Source of the DNA: CAYMYN01 sp964394665
GTDB taxonomy: Bacteria; Planctomycetota; UBA1135; GCA-002686595
Direction of reading: 5' to 3'
Length of the DNA stretch: 64,000 nt
Assembly: GCA_964394665.1 (NCBI GenBank)
Contig: CAYMYN010000007.1
Coordinates: 1 to 64,000, forward strand
The translations under genes and the position numbers were made by a program. Position 1 is the stretch's first letter, and each line of letters opens with the position of its first letter. Under the pieces are notes generated by a model. That model ran no database searches, was not told the DNA's origin, and was given only the letters and a program-made list of their open reading frames with translations. Shown in pieces: positions 46,563 to 54,937 of the stretch.

Positions 46563-47147
46563 TTGCCGGGGACCTGGGACACGGACCGCGACCCGCTGGA
46601 GGCGCTCGCCGCCGGGGATCGGGGGCCGTTCGAGGTCTTCGTCGCCCGCGCGACGCCGACCTTCCTGGGCTTCTTCCGCCGGCTCGGCGCGGACGAGGCC
46701 GAGGCCGAGGACCTGGCGCAGGAGGTCTTCCTGAAGTTGTTCCGACAGGCCCGCAGCTACACACCCAGCGGTCGCTTCGCACCCTTCGCGTTCCGCGTCG
46801 CGCGCAACGCCTGGATCGACCGCCGCCGGCGCGCGGCGGTGCAGGTCCGGGGGACGGGCGGAGAGGAGGGCGAGCCAGAATCCGACGCCGGCGCCGAGGC
46901 GCGTTTCGTGGATCGCGCCCCCCTGCCGGAGCACCTGTTGGCGCGGCGCGAGGAGGCCGAGCGGGTGCGCGCGGCGCTGCGCTCCCTGCCCGAGGGCCAG
47001 CGCCTGGTGTTCGAGCTCGGCGTCGTGCAGGAGCTGCCCTACAGCGAGATCGGCGCCCTGCTCGAGATCCCCGAAGGAACGGTCAAGTCGCGCATGTTCC
47101 ACGCCCTGCGGCGGCTGCGCGAACTGCTCGCGGTGCAACGGCCATGA
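46563..47147 (+). CDS. ECF-type RNA polymerase sigma factor
   Basis: A 194-residue sigma-70 family protein with only regions 2 and 4. Region 2 runs FLGFFRRLGADEAEAEDLAQ to FRVARNAWIDRRRR (residues ~30-92). After an acidic linker, region 4 has LRSLPEGQRLVFELGVVQEL and the helix-turn-helix IGALLEIPEGTVKSRMFHAL. Start is TTG 46563, just after a GGGGGA run. The stop overlaps the ATG of a membrane protein (ATGA, 47144-47147), as with sigma/anti-sigma pairs. Targets are unknown; TolC and a lipoprotein lie directly downstream, so envelope stress is a reasonable guess. Confidence 0.93.
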   Translation: MPGTWDTDRDPLEALAAGDRGPFEVFVARATPTFLGFFRRLGADEAEAEDLAQEVFLKLFRQARSYTPSGRFAPFAFRVARNAWIDRRRRAAVQVRGTGGEEGEPESDAGAEARFVDRAPLPEHLLARREEAERVRAALRSLPEGQRLVFELGVVQELPYSEIGALLEIPEGTVKSRMFHALRRLRELLAVQRP

Positions 47148-48268
47148 ACCCCTTCCCCGATCCCGACCACGGCGCGCCCGAGCGCCGCTCCCACGACGAC
47201 GAGCGGGCCGAGGCCGAGCTGCTCGAGCGCGTGCTCGAGGAGCTGCGCTCGGACTCCCGCGCGACCCGGACGCCGGCGGCGGGCGACGGCTCGCCCGCGG
47301 CGCGCGAGTGGGCCGACTTCGTGACCTACCTGCGCGCGTCGCTCGCGGGCGAAGCCGAGGGCGCGGCCCGCGGGCGACGGGAACGCGCGCTCGTCGAGCG
47401 GGTGCTCTCGCGCACGACCCGCGAGGACCTCTCGCGCTGGGGCGACGCGCGCCTCCTGGTCGGGTTCGTCGCGGCGCGCCTGCGCGGCTCGGTGGCCCTG
47501 CGCCTCCTGGCCGCGAGCCTCCTGCTGCACCTCCTGGCCCTGCCGGTCGTGGCCTGGGTCGTCTGGGTGCGGCCGGCGGACGCGCCGCGCATCGGGTTCG
47601 AGCTGCCCGCCGAGCCTCCGTCCTTCGCCGAGATCCCGCGCGAGGTGCCGCCCGAACCCAGCGTGCCGATCCTCGACGAGTCGGCGCCCAGCCTGCGCGG
47701 CGCCGCGGCCTCCAGCGGCTACGTCGCGAACTCGATCCGCTGGGCGCGCTGGATGCTGGCCCAGGGGACGCTCCCCGCGCCGCCGCCGATGGAGGGCACG
47801 GACGCGCTCGACGCGCTGCTGCGCCAGCGCCTGGAGATCCTCGGGGGAGCGTCCCCCGCGGCCGGGCCCGCGGCCGCGCGCGGGCCGCTCGAGCGCGCGC
47901 TCGAAGCCGAGCGGGGGCTCGACCTGCTGCTGGTGACGGGCCGCGTGCCGGCGGAGCTCGAGCTGGCGCTGCTCTCCCTCTCGCCCTCGGCGCGGGCGGG
48001 GTCCGATCCGGATGGACCCGCGGGCCCCGAAGCCCTGCTCGAAGCCTGCGCGCTCGCCCGGGCCGAGGCCTACGGGGTCCTGCCCGCCGCGGCGTTGCCC
48101 GAGCTCGCCTGGGCGCGCGCGGAGTTCCCCGCCGCGGCCCACCTGCTCCAGCGTGGGGAGGAGGCGCGGCTCGTGGCGCCCTTCGATCGCGCGTGGTGCG
48201 CGCTCCTGCTGCGCGCCGCGGACGAGCGCCTCGCGCCCGCCTGGGCTGCGTCCCTGGGCGCCCGTTGA
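47144..48268 (+). CDS. Single-pass membrane protein coupled to the sigma factor (possible anti-sigma)
   Basis: A 374-residue protein with an acidic, charged cytoplasmic N-terminus (~120 residues), one transmembrane helix (LLAASLLLHLLALPVVAWVVWV) and a Pro-rich then helical outward part with a Trp-rich phrase SIRWARWMLAQGTLP. The ATGA overlap with the ECF sigma gene and this topology fit a membrane anti-sigma factor. However, I see no zinc anti-sigma motif (HxxxCxxC), and sequence similarity to a named family is not evident. The outward helices (e.g. AALPELAWARAEFPAAAHLLQ) might form a small repeat domain. Confidence 0.65.
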   Translation: MNPFPDPDHGAPERRSHDDERAEAELLERVLEELRSDSRATRTPAAGDGSPAAREWADFVTYLRASLAGEAEGAARGRRERALVERVLSRTTREDLSRWGDARLLVGFVAARLRGSVALRLLAASLLLHLLALPVVAWVVWVRPADAPRIGFELPAEPPSFAEIPREVPPEPSVPILDESAPSLRGAAASSGYVANSIRWARWMLAQGTLPAPPPMEGTDALDALLRQRLEILGGASPAAGPAAARGPLERALEAERGLDLLLVTGRVPAELELALLSLSPSARAGSDPDGPAGPEALLEACALARAEAYGVLPAAALPELAWARAEFPAAAHLLQRGEEARLVAPFDRAWCALLLRAADERLAPAWAASLGAR

Positions 48269-48312
48269 ACGCGCCGCGGACCCCGGAGGTGGAGCGCCGC
48301 GGGCCGCGCTCC

Positions 48313-48318
48313 TATGCT
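48313..48318 (+). promoter_or_regulatory. Candidate -10 box TATGCT of the TolC-family gene
   Basis: TATGCT lies 8 bases before ATG 48327, without a Shine-Dalgarno. Confidence 0.35.
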
Positions 48319-48326
48319 CTGCGCCG

Positions 48327-49847
48327 ATGTGCCCGCCCGTGCTCCCGCGGCTGCTCTTCGTGCTGGCCACCCTGGCCGCGCCCTTCCAGGACGGGGCCGC
48401 GCCCACGCCGGCCCAGGAGTTGTTCGGGGCCGACCGGGCGCTCGAGCTGACCCTGGACGCGGCCCTGCGCCTGGCCGAGGCCAACAACCTGCGCCTGCGG
48501 GTCCAGGAGAGCGAGACCGAAGCCGTGCGCTACGACGCCCGCGGGCGGTGGGGGGCCTTCGATTGGGTGCTCGGGGGGCGGGCGCGGGTCAGCGACTCGG
48601 AGCGGCCGGCCTCGAGCCAGCTCACCGGTGCCGACGTGCTCACCGTCAACACGCAGTCCGGCGGCCTGTCGCTCACCAAGCCGCTCACCACCGGCGGCTC
48701 GTTCCAGATCGACTACGACCGCGTCAACGAGAAGACCAACAACCTCTTCACGCTGATCAACCCCTCGACCACCGACGTGATCTCGGTCAGCTACACCCAG
48801 CCGTTGCTGCGCAACGCCTGGTACGACGTGGCGACGGCGGCGCAGCGCAGCGAGCGCCTGCGTTTCGAGCAGGAGCTCGAGGTCCTGCGCCAGACGCGCC
48901 AGCAGGTGCTGTACGACGTGGTGCTGGCCTACTGGGAGCTCGTGCTGGCGCGCCAGCGGCTCGAGGTCGCGATCAATGCGCTGGAGCTGGCCCGCGAGCA
49001 GCTCGAGCGCAACGACCGACGCCTGGCGGCGGGCGTGGGCACCGAGGTCGAGGTGATCCAGTCCGAGGCCCAGGTCGCCGTGCGCATCGAGCAGTTGCTC
49101 GAGGCCGAGGTCGCGACCCTGCGCGCGGACGATGGCCTCAAGCGCCTGATCTTCCCCGGCACCGAGACCGGCCCGTGGGAGACCGAGCTCGTGCCGATCA
49201 CCCCCCTGCCGGAGGGCGACGAGGTCGACGCCGGGGCCCTGCCGAGCTGGTCCGAGGCCTTCGGCGTGGCGCTCCTGCACCGCTCCGAGCTGCGCCAGGC
49301 GAAGAAACGCATCGAGACCGCGGAGGTCGGGCTGGAGCTGGCGGCCTCGGCGCGCCGACCCCAACTCGACCTGGTCCTGGGGGCCAGCGCCCTGGGTTTC
49401 GACGGTGAGTCGCAGGAGGCCTTCGAGCAGGCCAGCGGGTTCGACTTCCCGACCTACAGCGCGGCGCTCAGCTTCAGCTATCCGCTCGAGAATCGCGCCG
49501 GCCGCTACGGCGAACGCGCGGCGCGCCAGCGGTTGCGCGGCGCCAAGCTGGCCTTCGACGCCCTCGAGTCGGACATCGTGGCCGACGTGCGAGAGGCCCT
49601 GCGCCAGGTGCGCTACCAGGCCGAGCGCGTGCGCGCGGCCGAGAAGAGCCTCGAGGCCAGCCGGCGCCAGCTCGAGGCCGAGCAAGCGCGTTTCCGCGAG
49701 GGCCTCTCGACGAACTTCCAGGTGCTCGAGTTCCAGCAGGACTACATCAGCGCCCTGAACTCCGAGCGGGCAGCGCGCGTCGCCTACGCGCGCTCGCTCT
49801 CGGGGCTGCGCTTCTCCCAGGGCATCCTGGGCGAGGGCGCGCGGTGA
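48327..49847 (+). CDS. TolC-family outer membrane efflux protein
   Basis: A 506-residue outer-membrane channel subunit. A signal peptide (LPRLLFVLATLAAPFQ) is followed by two outer membrane efflux repeats. The first starts with LTLDAALRLAEANNLRLRVQ and has long coiled helices (LELAREQLERNDRRLAAGVG, then TEVEVIQSEAQVAVRIEQ). The second has ELRQAKKRIETAEVGLELA, a beta segment YSAALSFSYPLENRAGRYGE and the closing ARFREGLSTNFQVLEFQQDY. Trimers bridge the periplasm for export. No inner-membrane pump is adjacent, though the ABC exporters elsewhere could use it. The HEAT lipoprotein gene overlaps its end (GTGA). ATG 48327 was preferred over the longer frame for its signal peptide. Confidence 0.92.
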   Translation: MCPPVLPRLLFVLATLAAPFQDGAAPTPAQELFGADRALELTLDAALRLAEANNLRLRVQESETEAVRYDARGRWGAFDWVLGGRARVSDSERPASSQLTGADVLTVNTQSGGLSLTKPLTTGGSFQIDYDRVNEKTNNLFTLINPSTTDVISVSYTQPLLRNAWYDVATAAQRSERLRFEQELEVLRQTRQQVLYDVVLAYWELVLARQRLEVAINALELAREQLERNDRRLAAGVGTEVEVIQSEAQVAVRIEQLLEAEVATLRADDGLKRLIFPGTETGPWETELVPITPLPEGDEVDAGALPSWSEAFGVALLHRSELRQAKKRIETAEVGLELAASARRPQLDLVLGASALGFDGESQEAFEQASGFDFPTYSAALSFSYPLENRAGRYGERAARQRLRGAKLAFDALESDIVADVREALRQVRYQAERVRAAEKSLEASRRQLEAEQARFREGLSTNFQVLEFQQDYISALNSERAARVAYARSLSGLRFSQGILGEGAR

Positions 49848-51499
49848 GGATCGCCCGGGTCCTGGGCGCCGGCCTGCTGGTGTGCGCTGCGTGCCGCGAG
49901 GAGACTCCCCGGGCGCCCGCCCCGGACCCCGTGCAGGCCGCGGCCGGGCGCGAGCCCGACTGGACCCACGACGATCGATTCGTCGCGCTCCTCGCGGGTT
50001 GCCCGCGCGGCTCGTACTTCGACGGCGACACCAGCGACCTGATCCCGATCCTGGTCGCCAAGCTCGCCGCCGGCCAACGCGACGTGATCCAGGGCGTGCG
50101 CGCGGACCTCGCCGCGCTGGGGGAAGCCGCGCTGCCCGAGCTCGAGCGCCTGGCAGCCGAGCACTTCGCCCAACGCGACGGCGTGCACGTCCTGCAGAAC
50201 GTGCTCGGCGTGCTGTGGCTCTCCGACGCCCCGGGGGCCCGCGTGGCCCTAGCCCGGCACCTCGCGCACCCGGCCGAGTCCGTGCGTGCGCAGGCGATCC
50301 GAGGGCTCGTCAAGCACGCCGGCAAGGAGGACTACGACGCGTTGCTCGCCGTGCTGCCGATCACCTCCGGCGCGGTGCGCCCGACCCTCGTCGAAGCGCT
50401 GCAGCACGCCGACCCCGAGCGCCTGGAGGCCGAGGTCGCGAGCTGGATCGGCGGCAACGCCGAGCACGACCTGTGGCGCGGCGCGGTGCGCCTCGTGCTG
50501 ACGCGCGCGGACGCCGCGAGCGCGGCGCGCTTCGAGCCCTTGCTCGAACGGATCGTCGAACCCCTGGTGCGGATCCCGCTGCTCGGCGTGTTGGCGCGCG
50601 GCGGACATGCGGCGGCCCTGTCCGAGTTGCTGGCGGAGTTCGAGGACGCCGACGCGCAGCGGCGCACGGCCGCCCTGGAGACCCTCGAGCACGTCGGAGG
50701 GCATCTCGACGTCGTGGCGCGCGTGCTGCGCGCCGACCCCGAGCTCAGCCTGCGGGTGATGGCCGCGAGCCTGCTGAAGGTGCACGCCGCCGAGCCGGAG
50801 AGCCGGCGTGCCCTGCGCCAGGCGCTCGACGACCCCGCGCCCGAGGTGCGCCAGATGGCGCTCACGGCCCTGCTCTCGGTGGGGGACGCCCAGGCCGCCG
50901 ATCGGGTGGTCGCGCTCATGGACCGCGAGCGCAGCGACATGCAGTTGGCGCTCTTCGCCGTGCGCGGACACTGGGACACGAACCCGGGCCTGGCCGCCGC
51001 GGTGCTCGAGGTGCTCGACCGGCGCCAACGCGCGGAGACCGAGCTCTCCGAGCGCGACCGCAAGTACCTCGTGCAAGCGATCGGATTGGTGCCGGGTCGC
51101 GCGGCCGCCGAGCTCCTGATCGAGCTGGGGCGTACGCGGGAAGGCGTGGTGGACAAGCTCGACGCGCACCGCTTCCACGTGTTGCACGTGGGCAACACGG
51201 GCCCGGAGGGTCTGGCCCTGCTGCGCGATCTGTACGCCGCCGAGCAGGACCCCGCGCGCCGCATGGACTACCTGTGGGGCGCGCTCGCGGGTCAGGACGG
51301 GACCACCCGGGCTTTTCTCGTCGAGGTGCTGCTGGGCGAGGGGAGCCGACCCCACGAGAAGCTGCTGGCCGCCGATCGCCTGGTGCGCATGGGCCCCGCC
51401 CAGTCGGTCGCGCCCCTGCTCAAGCGCGCCACCCTGCGCGTCGAGCACCCCGAGGTGCGCGTGGCGCTGCAGTGCCTGCTCTGGCAGTGGTACGGCTGA
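49844..51499 (+). CDS. HEAT-repeat lipoprotein
   Basis: A 551-residue exported protein made almost wholly of alpha-helical HEAT/PBS-lyase-like repeats. The lipobox is LVCAAC (Cys at residue 17). Repeat phrases include ESVRAQAIRGLVKHAGKED, LRVMAASLLKVHAAEPES and APEVRQMALTALLSVGDAQ. It is coupled to the TolC gene by a GTGA overlap (49844-49847), so it may assist outer-membrane assembly or regulate the channel; that is inference. It has no enzymatic motif. The convergent pilin-like gene ends 17 bases after its stop. Confidence 0.85.
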   Translation: MRIARVLGAGLLVCAACREETPRAPAPDPVQAAAGREPDWTHDDRFVALLAGCPRGSYFDGDTSDLIPILVAKLAAGQRDVIQGVRADLAALGEAALPELERLAAEHFAQRDGVHVLQNVLGVLWLSDAPGARVALARHLAHPAESVRAQAIRGLVKHAGKEDYDALLAVLPITSGAVRPTLVEALQHADPERLEAEVASWIGGNAEHDLWRGAVRLVLTRADAASAARFEPLLERIVEPLVRIPLLGVLARGGHAAALSELLAEFEDADAQRRTAALETLEHVGGHLDVVARVLRADPELSLRVMAASLLKVHAAEPESRRALRQALDDPAPEVRQMALTALLSVGDAQAADRVVALMDRERSDMQLALFAVRGHWDTNPGLAAAVLEVLDRRQRAETELSERDRKYLVQAIGLVPGRAAAELLIELGRTREGVVDKLDAHRFHVLHVGNTGPEGLALLRDLYAAEQDPARRMDYLWGALAGQDGTTRAFLVEVLLGEGSRPHEKLLAADRLVRMGPAQSVAPLLKRATLRVEHPEVRVALQCLLWQWYG

Positions 51500-51516
51500 C
51501 CCGCGCGCGCCGCGCT

Positions 51517-52110
51517 TCAGTCGGCGCGGCTGGGTCGCAGGCGGCGCCAGTCGTCCGACGCCCGGTCGTCCGCGCGCGGGGGCGGGTTGGGGCCGCTCCA
51601 GCGACCGTCGCGATTGGGGTGGCCGAGGATCTCGCCCGAGGGGGCCTGGACGAAGGCGCCCAGGCCCGTGCGCCCGCGGTTCCAGGGCCAAGCGCGGAGC
51701 ACGGGACCGGGGGCGGCGCCGTGGGGCAGGGCCGGGGCGAGGTCGAACAGATAGCCGTGACGGCGCAGGAGGCGGCCGCCGTCGAGCACCTCGGCGTCGA
51801 TCAGACGCCGCGCGAGGTCGGGCTCGAGCTCCAGCAGGTGCCCGATGGTGGCCGGCGTGCGACCCGCACGCGCGAACGCCTCGAGCGGCGCGGCGAGTTG
51901 GGCCAGGGAGCGCAGGGCGTCGAGCTCGTTCTGCCGCAACGCGTGGGTGCGCAGCAGCGGGATGCTGACCACCCCGACGACCAGGAGCAGGGCCGCGATC
52001 GTCAGGCGATCCGCGCTGGGAACGCGTTCGAGGAGCCGTCCCAGTCGCGTCGCCCACCTGCCGCCCAACTCCACCGCGATCGCCGGACCCGTTGCTTCGC
52101 CCTTTTCCAT
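51517..52110 (-). CDS. Pilin-like single-pass membrane protein
   Basis: A 197-residue protein with an N-terminal cytoplasmic stretch, one transmembrane helix (LTIAALLLVVGVVSIPLL) continuing into a long helix, and a small C-terminal domain. The end of the domain carries HGYLFDLAPALPHG, RAWPWNRGRTGLGAFVQAPS and GEILGHPNRDGRWSG. This layout resembles the pseudopilin-like proteins of planctomycetes, in which a GY.F.L strand is followed by AWP...G.TG...F..D.SG.I. The canonical type IV prepilin cleavage site is absent, since the helix is preceded by ~35 residues. The true function is unknown. It is separated by 64 bases from ubiA on the same strand. Confidence 0.65.
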   Translation of the reverse strand: MEKGEATGPAIAVELGGRWATRLGRLLERVPSADRLTIAALLLVVGVVSIPLLRTHALRQNELDALRSLAQLAAPLEAFARAGRTPATIGHLLELEPDLARRLIDAEVLDGGRLLRRHGYLFDLAPALPHGAAPGPVLRAWPWNRGRTGLGAFVQAPSGEILGHPNRDGRWSGPNPPPRADDRASDDWRRLRPSRAD

Positions 52111-52174
52111 GCCGCACCTCCGGAGCGAGTCTGGCGCCCGCGCGGGGTCGCTTCAACGCCGGGGCCGCGCCCCT

Positions 52175-53101
52175 TCAGGAGGGCGGGAAGCGGCGCGCCA
52201 AGAGGCGCGAGAGGGGGAAGCCCAGGCCCCCCGCCGTGGCCGCGACCAGCGCGGCCGTGGGGCTCGAGCCCAGCAACGCCACGGCCGCGGTGAAGAGGAG
52301 CAGCCGCCGCAGGGCCAGGCCCATCGAGATCCCGACGCGCTGGGCCGTCCACGGACCGACCGCCCCAGCGCGCCGCCAGAGCCCGAGCGCGCCCAGCGCG
52401 AGGAGCGCCAAGGCCACGGCGCGGTAGCGCAGGGCGACGTCGGCGAGGGGCACGCAGGCCGGCAACAGGAGCAGCACCGCGGCGCTGCGCAGCAGGCGCG
52501 CCGGCCGGCCGCCGGCGAGGTCGCGGTCCTCGCCGTCCTCGAGCCGCCCCAGGCGCGAGACCGTGAACACGTAGCCGCCGTAGAGCGCGGGCAGGGCCCA
52601 GACCCAGGGATCGCCAGGGCCCCCGAGCCGCAGGGCGGCGAACAGGCCCAGGCCGAGGTTCAGGGCGCGGCAGGTCCCCAGCAACAGCGGCCCGCGCAGG
52701 GGCCCGCGGCCGATCAGGTCGTAGGCCGCCGCGCAGGCCGCGAGGACCGCCGTCCACAGGCCGAGCCAGAGGTCCACGCCCGCCGCCAGGGCGATCGCCG
52801 CCGCGAAACCCAGTGCCACGGCCGGCGGCACGGCGGCGGCGGGGATCGCCCCCGAGGGCAAGGGCCGATCGGGCCGCGTGGCCGCGTCCGCGTGGCGGTC
52901 CGCCCAGTCGTTGAGCGCCAGGCCGCCGTGGTAGACGAGCAGCGACGCGCCCACGAGGGCGAGCACGGCGCCCGCGCCGGGCAAGCTCCCGCCTCCGGCG
53001 ACGACGAGCCCCGCCAGGACGTCCGCGACCGCCGTGGGCGCGAGCGAGATCCGCAGGAGCCGCGCCAGGGCCAGGGCGCGGGCCGCCGGGCCGATCCTCA
53101 C
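52175..53101 (-). CDS. UbiA-family prenyltransferase (EboC-like)
   Basis: A 308-residue integral membrane enzyme with eight to nine helices that attaches a prenyl chain to an acceptor. The Asp motif is clear: LALNDWADRHADAATRPDRPLPSG (here quoted as ALNDWADRHADAA, then RPDRPLPSG), and AYDLIGRG follows in the middle loop. The second Asp-rich region is GEDRDLAGG. It fits the EboC-like branch found outside quinone synthesis, but the acceptor cannot be predicted. GTG 53101 overlaps the stop of the rseP gene (GTGA), so it is coupled to dxr-rseP; the isoprenoid enzyme Dxr upstream supplies precursor to prenyl donors. Confidence 0.82.
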   Translation of the reverse strand: MRIGPAARALALARLLRISLAPTAVADVLAGLVVAGGGSLPGAGAVLALVGASLLVYHGGLALNDWADRHADAATRPDRPLPSGAIPAAAVPPAVALGFAAAIALAAGVDLWLGLWTAVLAACAAAYDLIGRGPLRGPLLLGTCRALNLGLGLFAALRLGGPGDPWVWALPALYGGYVFTVSRLGRLEDGEDRDLAGGRPARLLRSAAVLLLLPACVPLADVALRYRAVALALLALGALGLWRRAGAVGPWTAQRVGISMGLALRRLLLFTAAVALLGSSPTAALVAATAGGLGFPLSRLLARRFPPS

Positions 53102-54930
53102 CCGAGCACGCGCCCCAGGACGCGCTGGATGTCGTTGAAGATCACGAACACGAACAGGGTCGCGATCAGGACCAGGCCGACGAGCTGGCTGTAGCTCATC
53201 ACGCGCTCGGAGACCGGCGAGCCCTTGAGCTTCTCGATCAGGAGGAACATCAAGTGCCCGCCGTCGAGCAGCGGGATCGGCAGCACGTTGATCAGGGCCA
53301 GGTTGATGCTGAGGATGCAAAGGAAGAAGAAGAACTTCGCCAGGCCCAGCTCGGCCATGCTGTGCGAGACGACCGCGATCAGGATCGGGCCGCCGATGTT
53401 GTCGGCCGAGACGCGGCCGAAGAGCATGCTCTTGAGCGTGAGCCAGGTGTCCTGCAGGAAGCGCCAGCAGGCGGAGGCGCCGAAGCTCAGGGCCTCGCCG
53501 AGGCTGCTCGCCTGGTAGACGTAGGTCGCGGCGGCGAGGTGGAAGCCGTAGTCGGGGGCCTCGATCGCGCTGGGCTCGACCCGCAGCTCGTGGAACTCGC
53601 CTTCGCCGTCACCGAGCCCCGCGCGCAGGACGGTGAAGGTCAGCGCCCGCCCACCGCGCACGGCCTCGCGGGCCCGCGACAGGACCTCTTCGGCGGTCGC
53701 GACCGAGGCGCCGTCGACCTGGCGGATCTCGTCCCCGTCGCGCAGGCCCGCGCGTTCGGCCGCCGAGCCGGGCAGGACGTTGAACAGCGCGCGCCCCTCG
53801 CCGTGGGTGAGGGCCACGTCGAGCGCCAGGCGGCGGCGTTCCTCGGGGTCGAAGGAGCGCGTGGTGAAGGCCAGCGGGCGGCCCTGGCGCTCGAGCTCGA
53901 ACGCGATCGGGCCCGCGTCGGCCTCGAGGGCCTGCGTCAGGTCGCGCTGGCGCAGGATGCGTCGTCCGTCGACCGCGAGCAGGACGTCGCCCTCGCGCAG
54001 GTCGAGCTCGCTGCTCAGCGCGGAGGAGCGCAGGGCCTCGAGCTCGCGCTGGGAGGGCGTGATGCCGATCAGCACCGCGCCCGACCGCGGCCGCGGCTCG
54101 ATCCGCACTTCGAGTTCCCCGTCCTCGCGCAGCACCCGCAGACGCAGGGGCGCGCGCGACTCGAGCGCGTGCTCGAGCTGGCGCAGGACGGGCAGGTCGG
54201 CGTCGGCGCCGAGCACGCCCAGCAGGCGGTCCCCCGCGCGTAGGCCGGCTTCCTCGGCCGCGGAGCCGGCGCTGACGCCCAGCGCGTGGTCGGGGTCCGC
54301 GCCGTGGGCCACGCCCAGGGTGTAGAGGCCCTGGCCTGGATCCCGCACGGCGGAGAGCGCCACCTCGCGCGGCCGTTCGCTGCCCGGATCGAGCACGCGC
54401 AGCACGATCTCGTCCCGCGGCGCGATCGCGACCGCGCTCAGCACGCCGACGAAGTCGTGCACTTCCTTGCCATCGACGGCCAGCACGCGCGTCCCCGGCT
54501 CGAGTCCGGCTCGCCAGGCCGGCCCCCCGGGGAGCGGCGTCACCACCGGCGCGTCGAGCGGCACCCCGACCGTGAACAGGATCGGGAAGACGACCAGGCC
54601 GAAGACGACGTTCATGATCACGCCGCCCGAGTAGATCAGGAAGCGCTGCCCGACGCTCTTCGAGCCCAGCTCGCGCGGGTCACCGGTGCGCCGGCCGAGC
54701 TCGTCGTCGCCGGCCATGCGCACGTAGCCGCCCAGGGGCACGGCGGCGACCTGATAGAGCGTGTCCCCGCGTCGCCAACCGAACAGGCGCGGTCCGAAAC
54801 CCAGGCTGAAGACCTCGACGCGCACGCGGCACCAGCGCGCGGCCAGGAAGTGGCCGAGCTCGTGCACGAAGATCACCAGGCCGATGCCGAGCACGACCTG
54901 CAGGATGCGCCAGATTGCGAGCGGTTCCAT
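53098..54930 (-). CDS. rseP: RIP metalloprotease RseP (site-2 protease) with about four PDZ-like repeats
   Basis: A 610-residue intramembrane zinc protease (M50B) that cleaves anti-sigma factors and signal-peptide remnants. The active site HELGHFLAARW is in the first helix, and NVLPIPLLDGGHLMF completes it near residue 545. The region between is much longer than in E. coli RseP (~450 residues, two PDZ). Four PDZ-like units can be read: GGPAWRAGLEPGTRVLAVDG, GSAAEEAGLRAGDRLLGVLG, SSELDLREGDVLLAVDG and GSAAERAGLRDGDEIRQVDG. It sits 7 bases after dxr and overlaps ubiA (GTGA). An ECF sigma factor lies ~6 kb away and could be an indirect client. Confidence 0.94.
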   Translation of the reverse strand: MEPLAIWRILQVVLGIGLVIFVHELGHFLAARWCRVRVEVFSLGFGPRLFGWRRGDTLYQVAAVPLGGYVRMAGDDELGRRTGDPRELGSKSVGQRFLIYSGGVIMNVVFGLVVFPILFTVGVPLDAPVVTPLPGGPAWRAGLEPGTRVLAVDGKEVHDFVGVLSAVAIAPRDEIVLRVLDPGSERPREVALSAVRDPGQGLYTLGVAHGADPDHALGVSAGSAAEEAGLRAGDRLLGVLGADADLPVLRQLEHALESRAPLRLRVLREDGELEVRIEPRPRSGAVLIGITPSQRELEALRSSALSSELDLREGDVLLAVDGRRILRQRDLTQALEADAGPIAFELERQGRPLAFTTRSFDPEERRRLALDVALTHGEGRALFNVLPGSAAERAGLRDGDEIRQVDGASVATAEEVLSRAREAVRGGRALTFTVLRAGLGDGEGEFHELRVEPSAIEAPDYGFHLAAATYVYQASSLGEALSFGASACWRFLQDTWLTLKSMLFGRVSADNIGGPILIAVVSHSMAELGLAKFFFFLCILSINLALINVLPIPLLDGGHLMFLLIEKLKGSPVSERVMSYSQLVGLVLIATLFVFVIFNDIQRVLGRVLG

Positions 54931-54937
54931 GGGCGGT

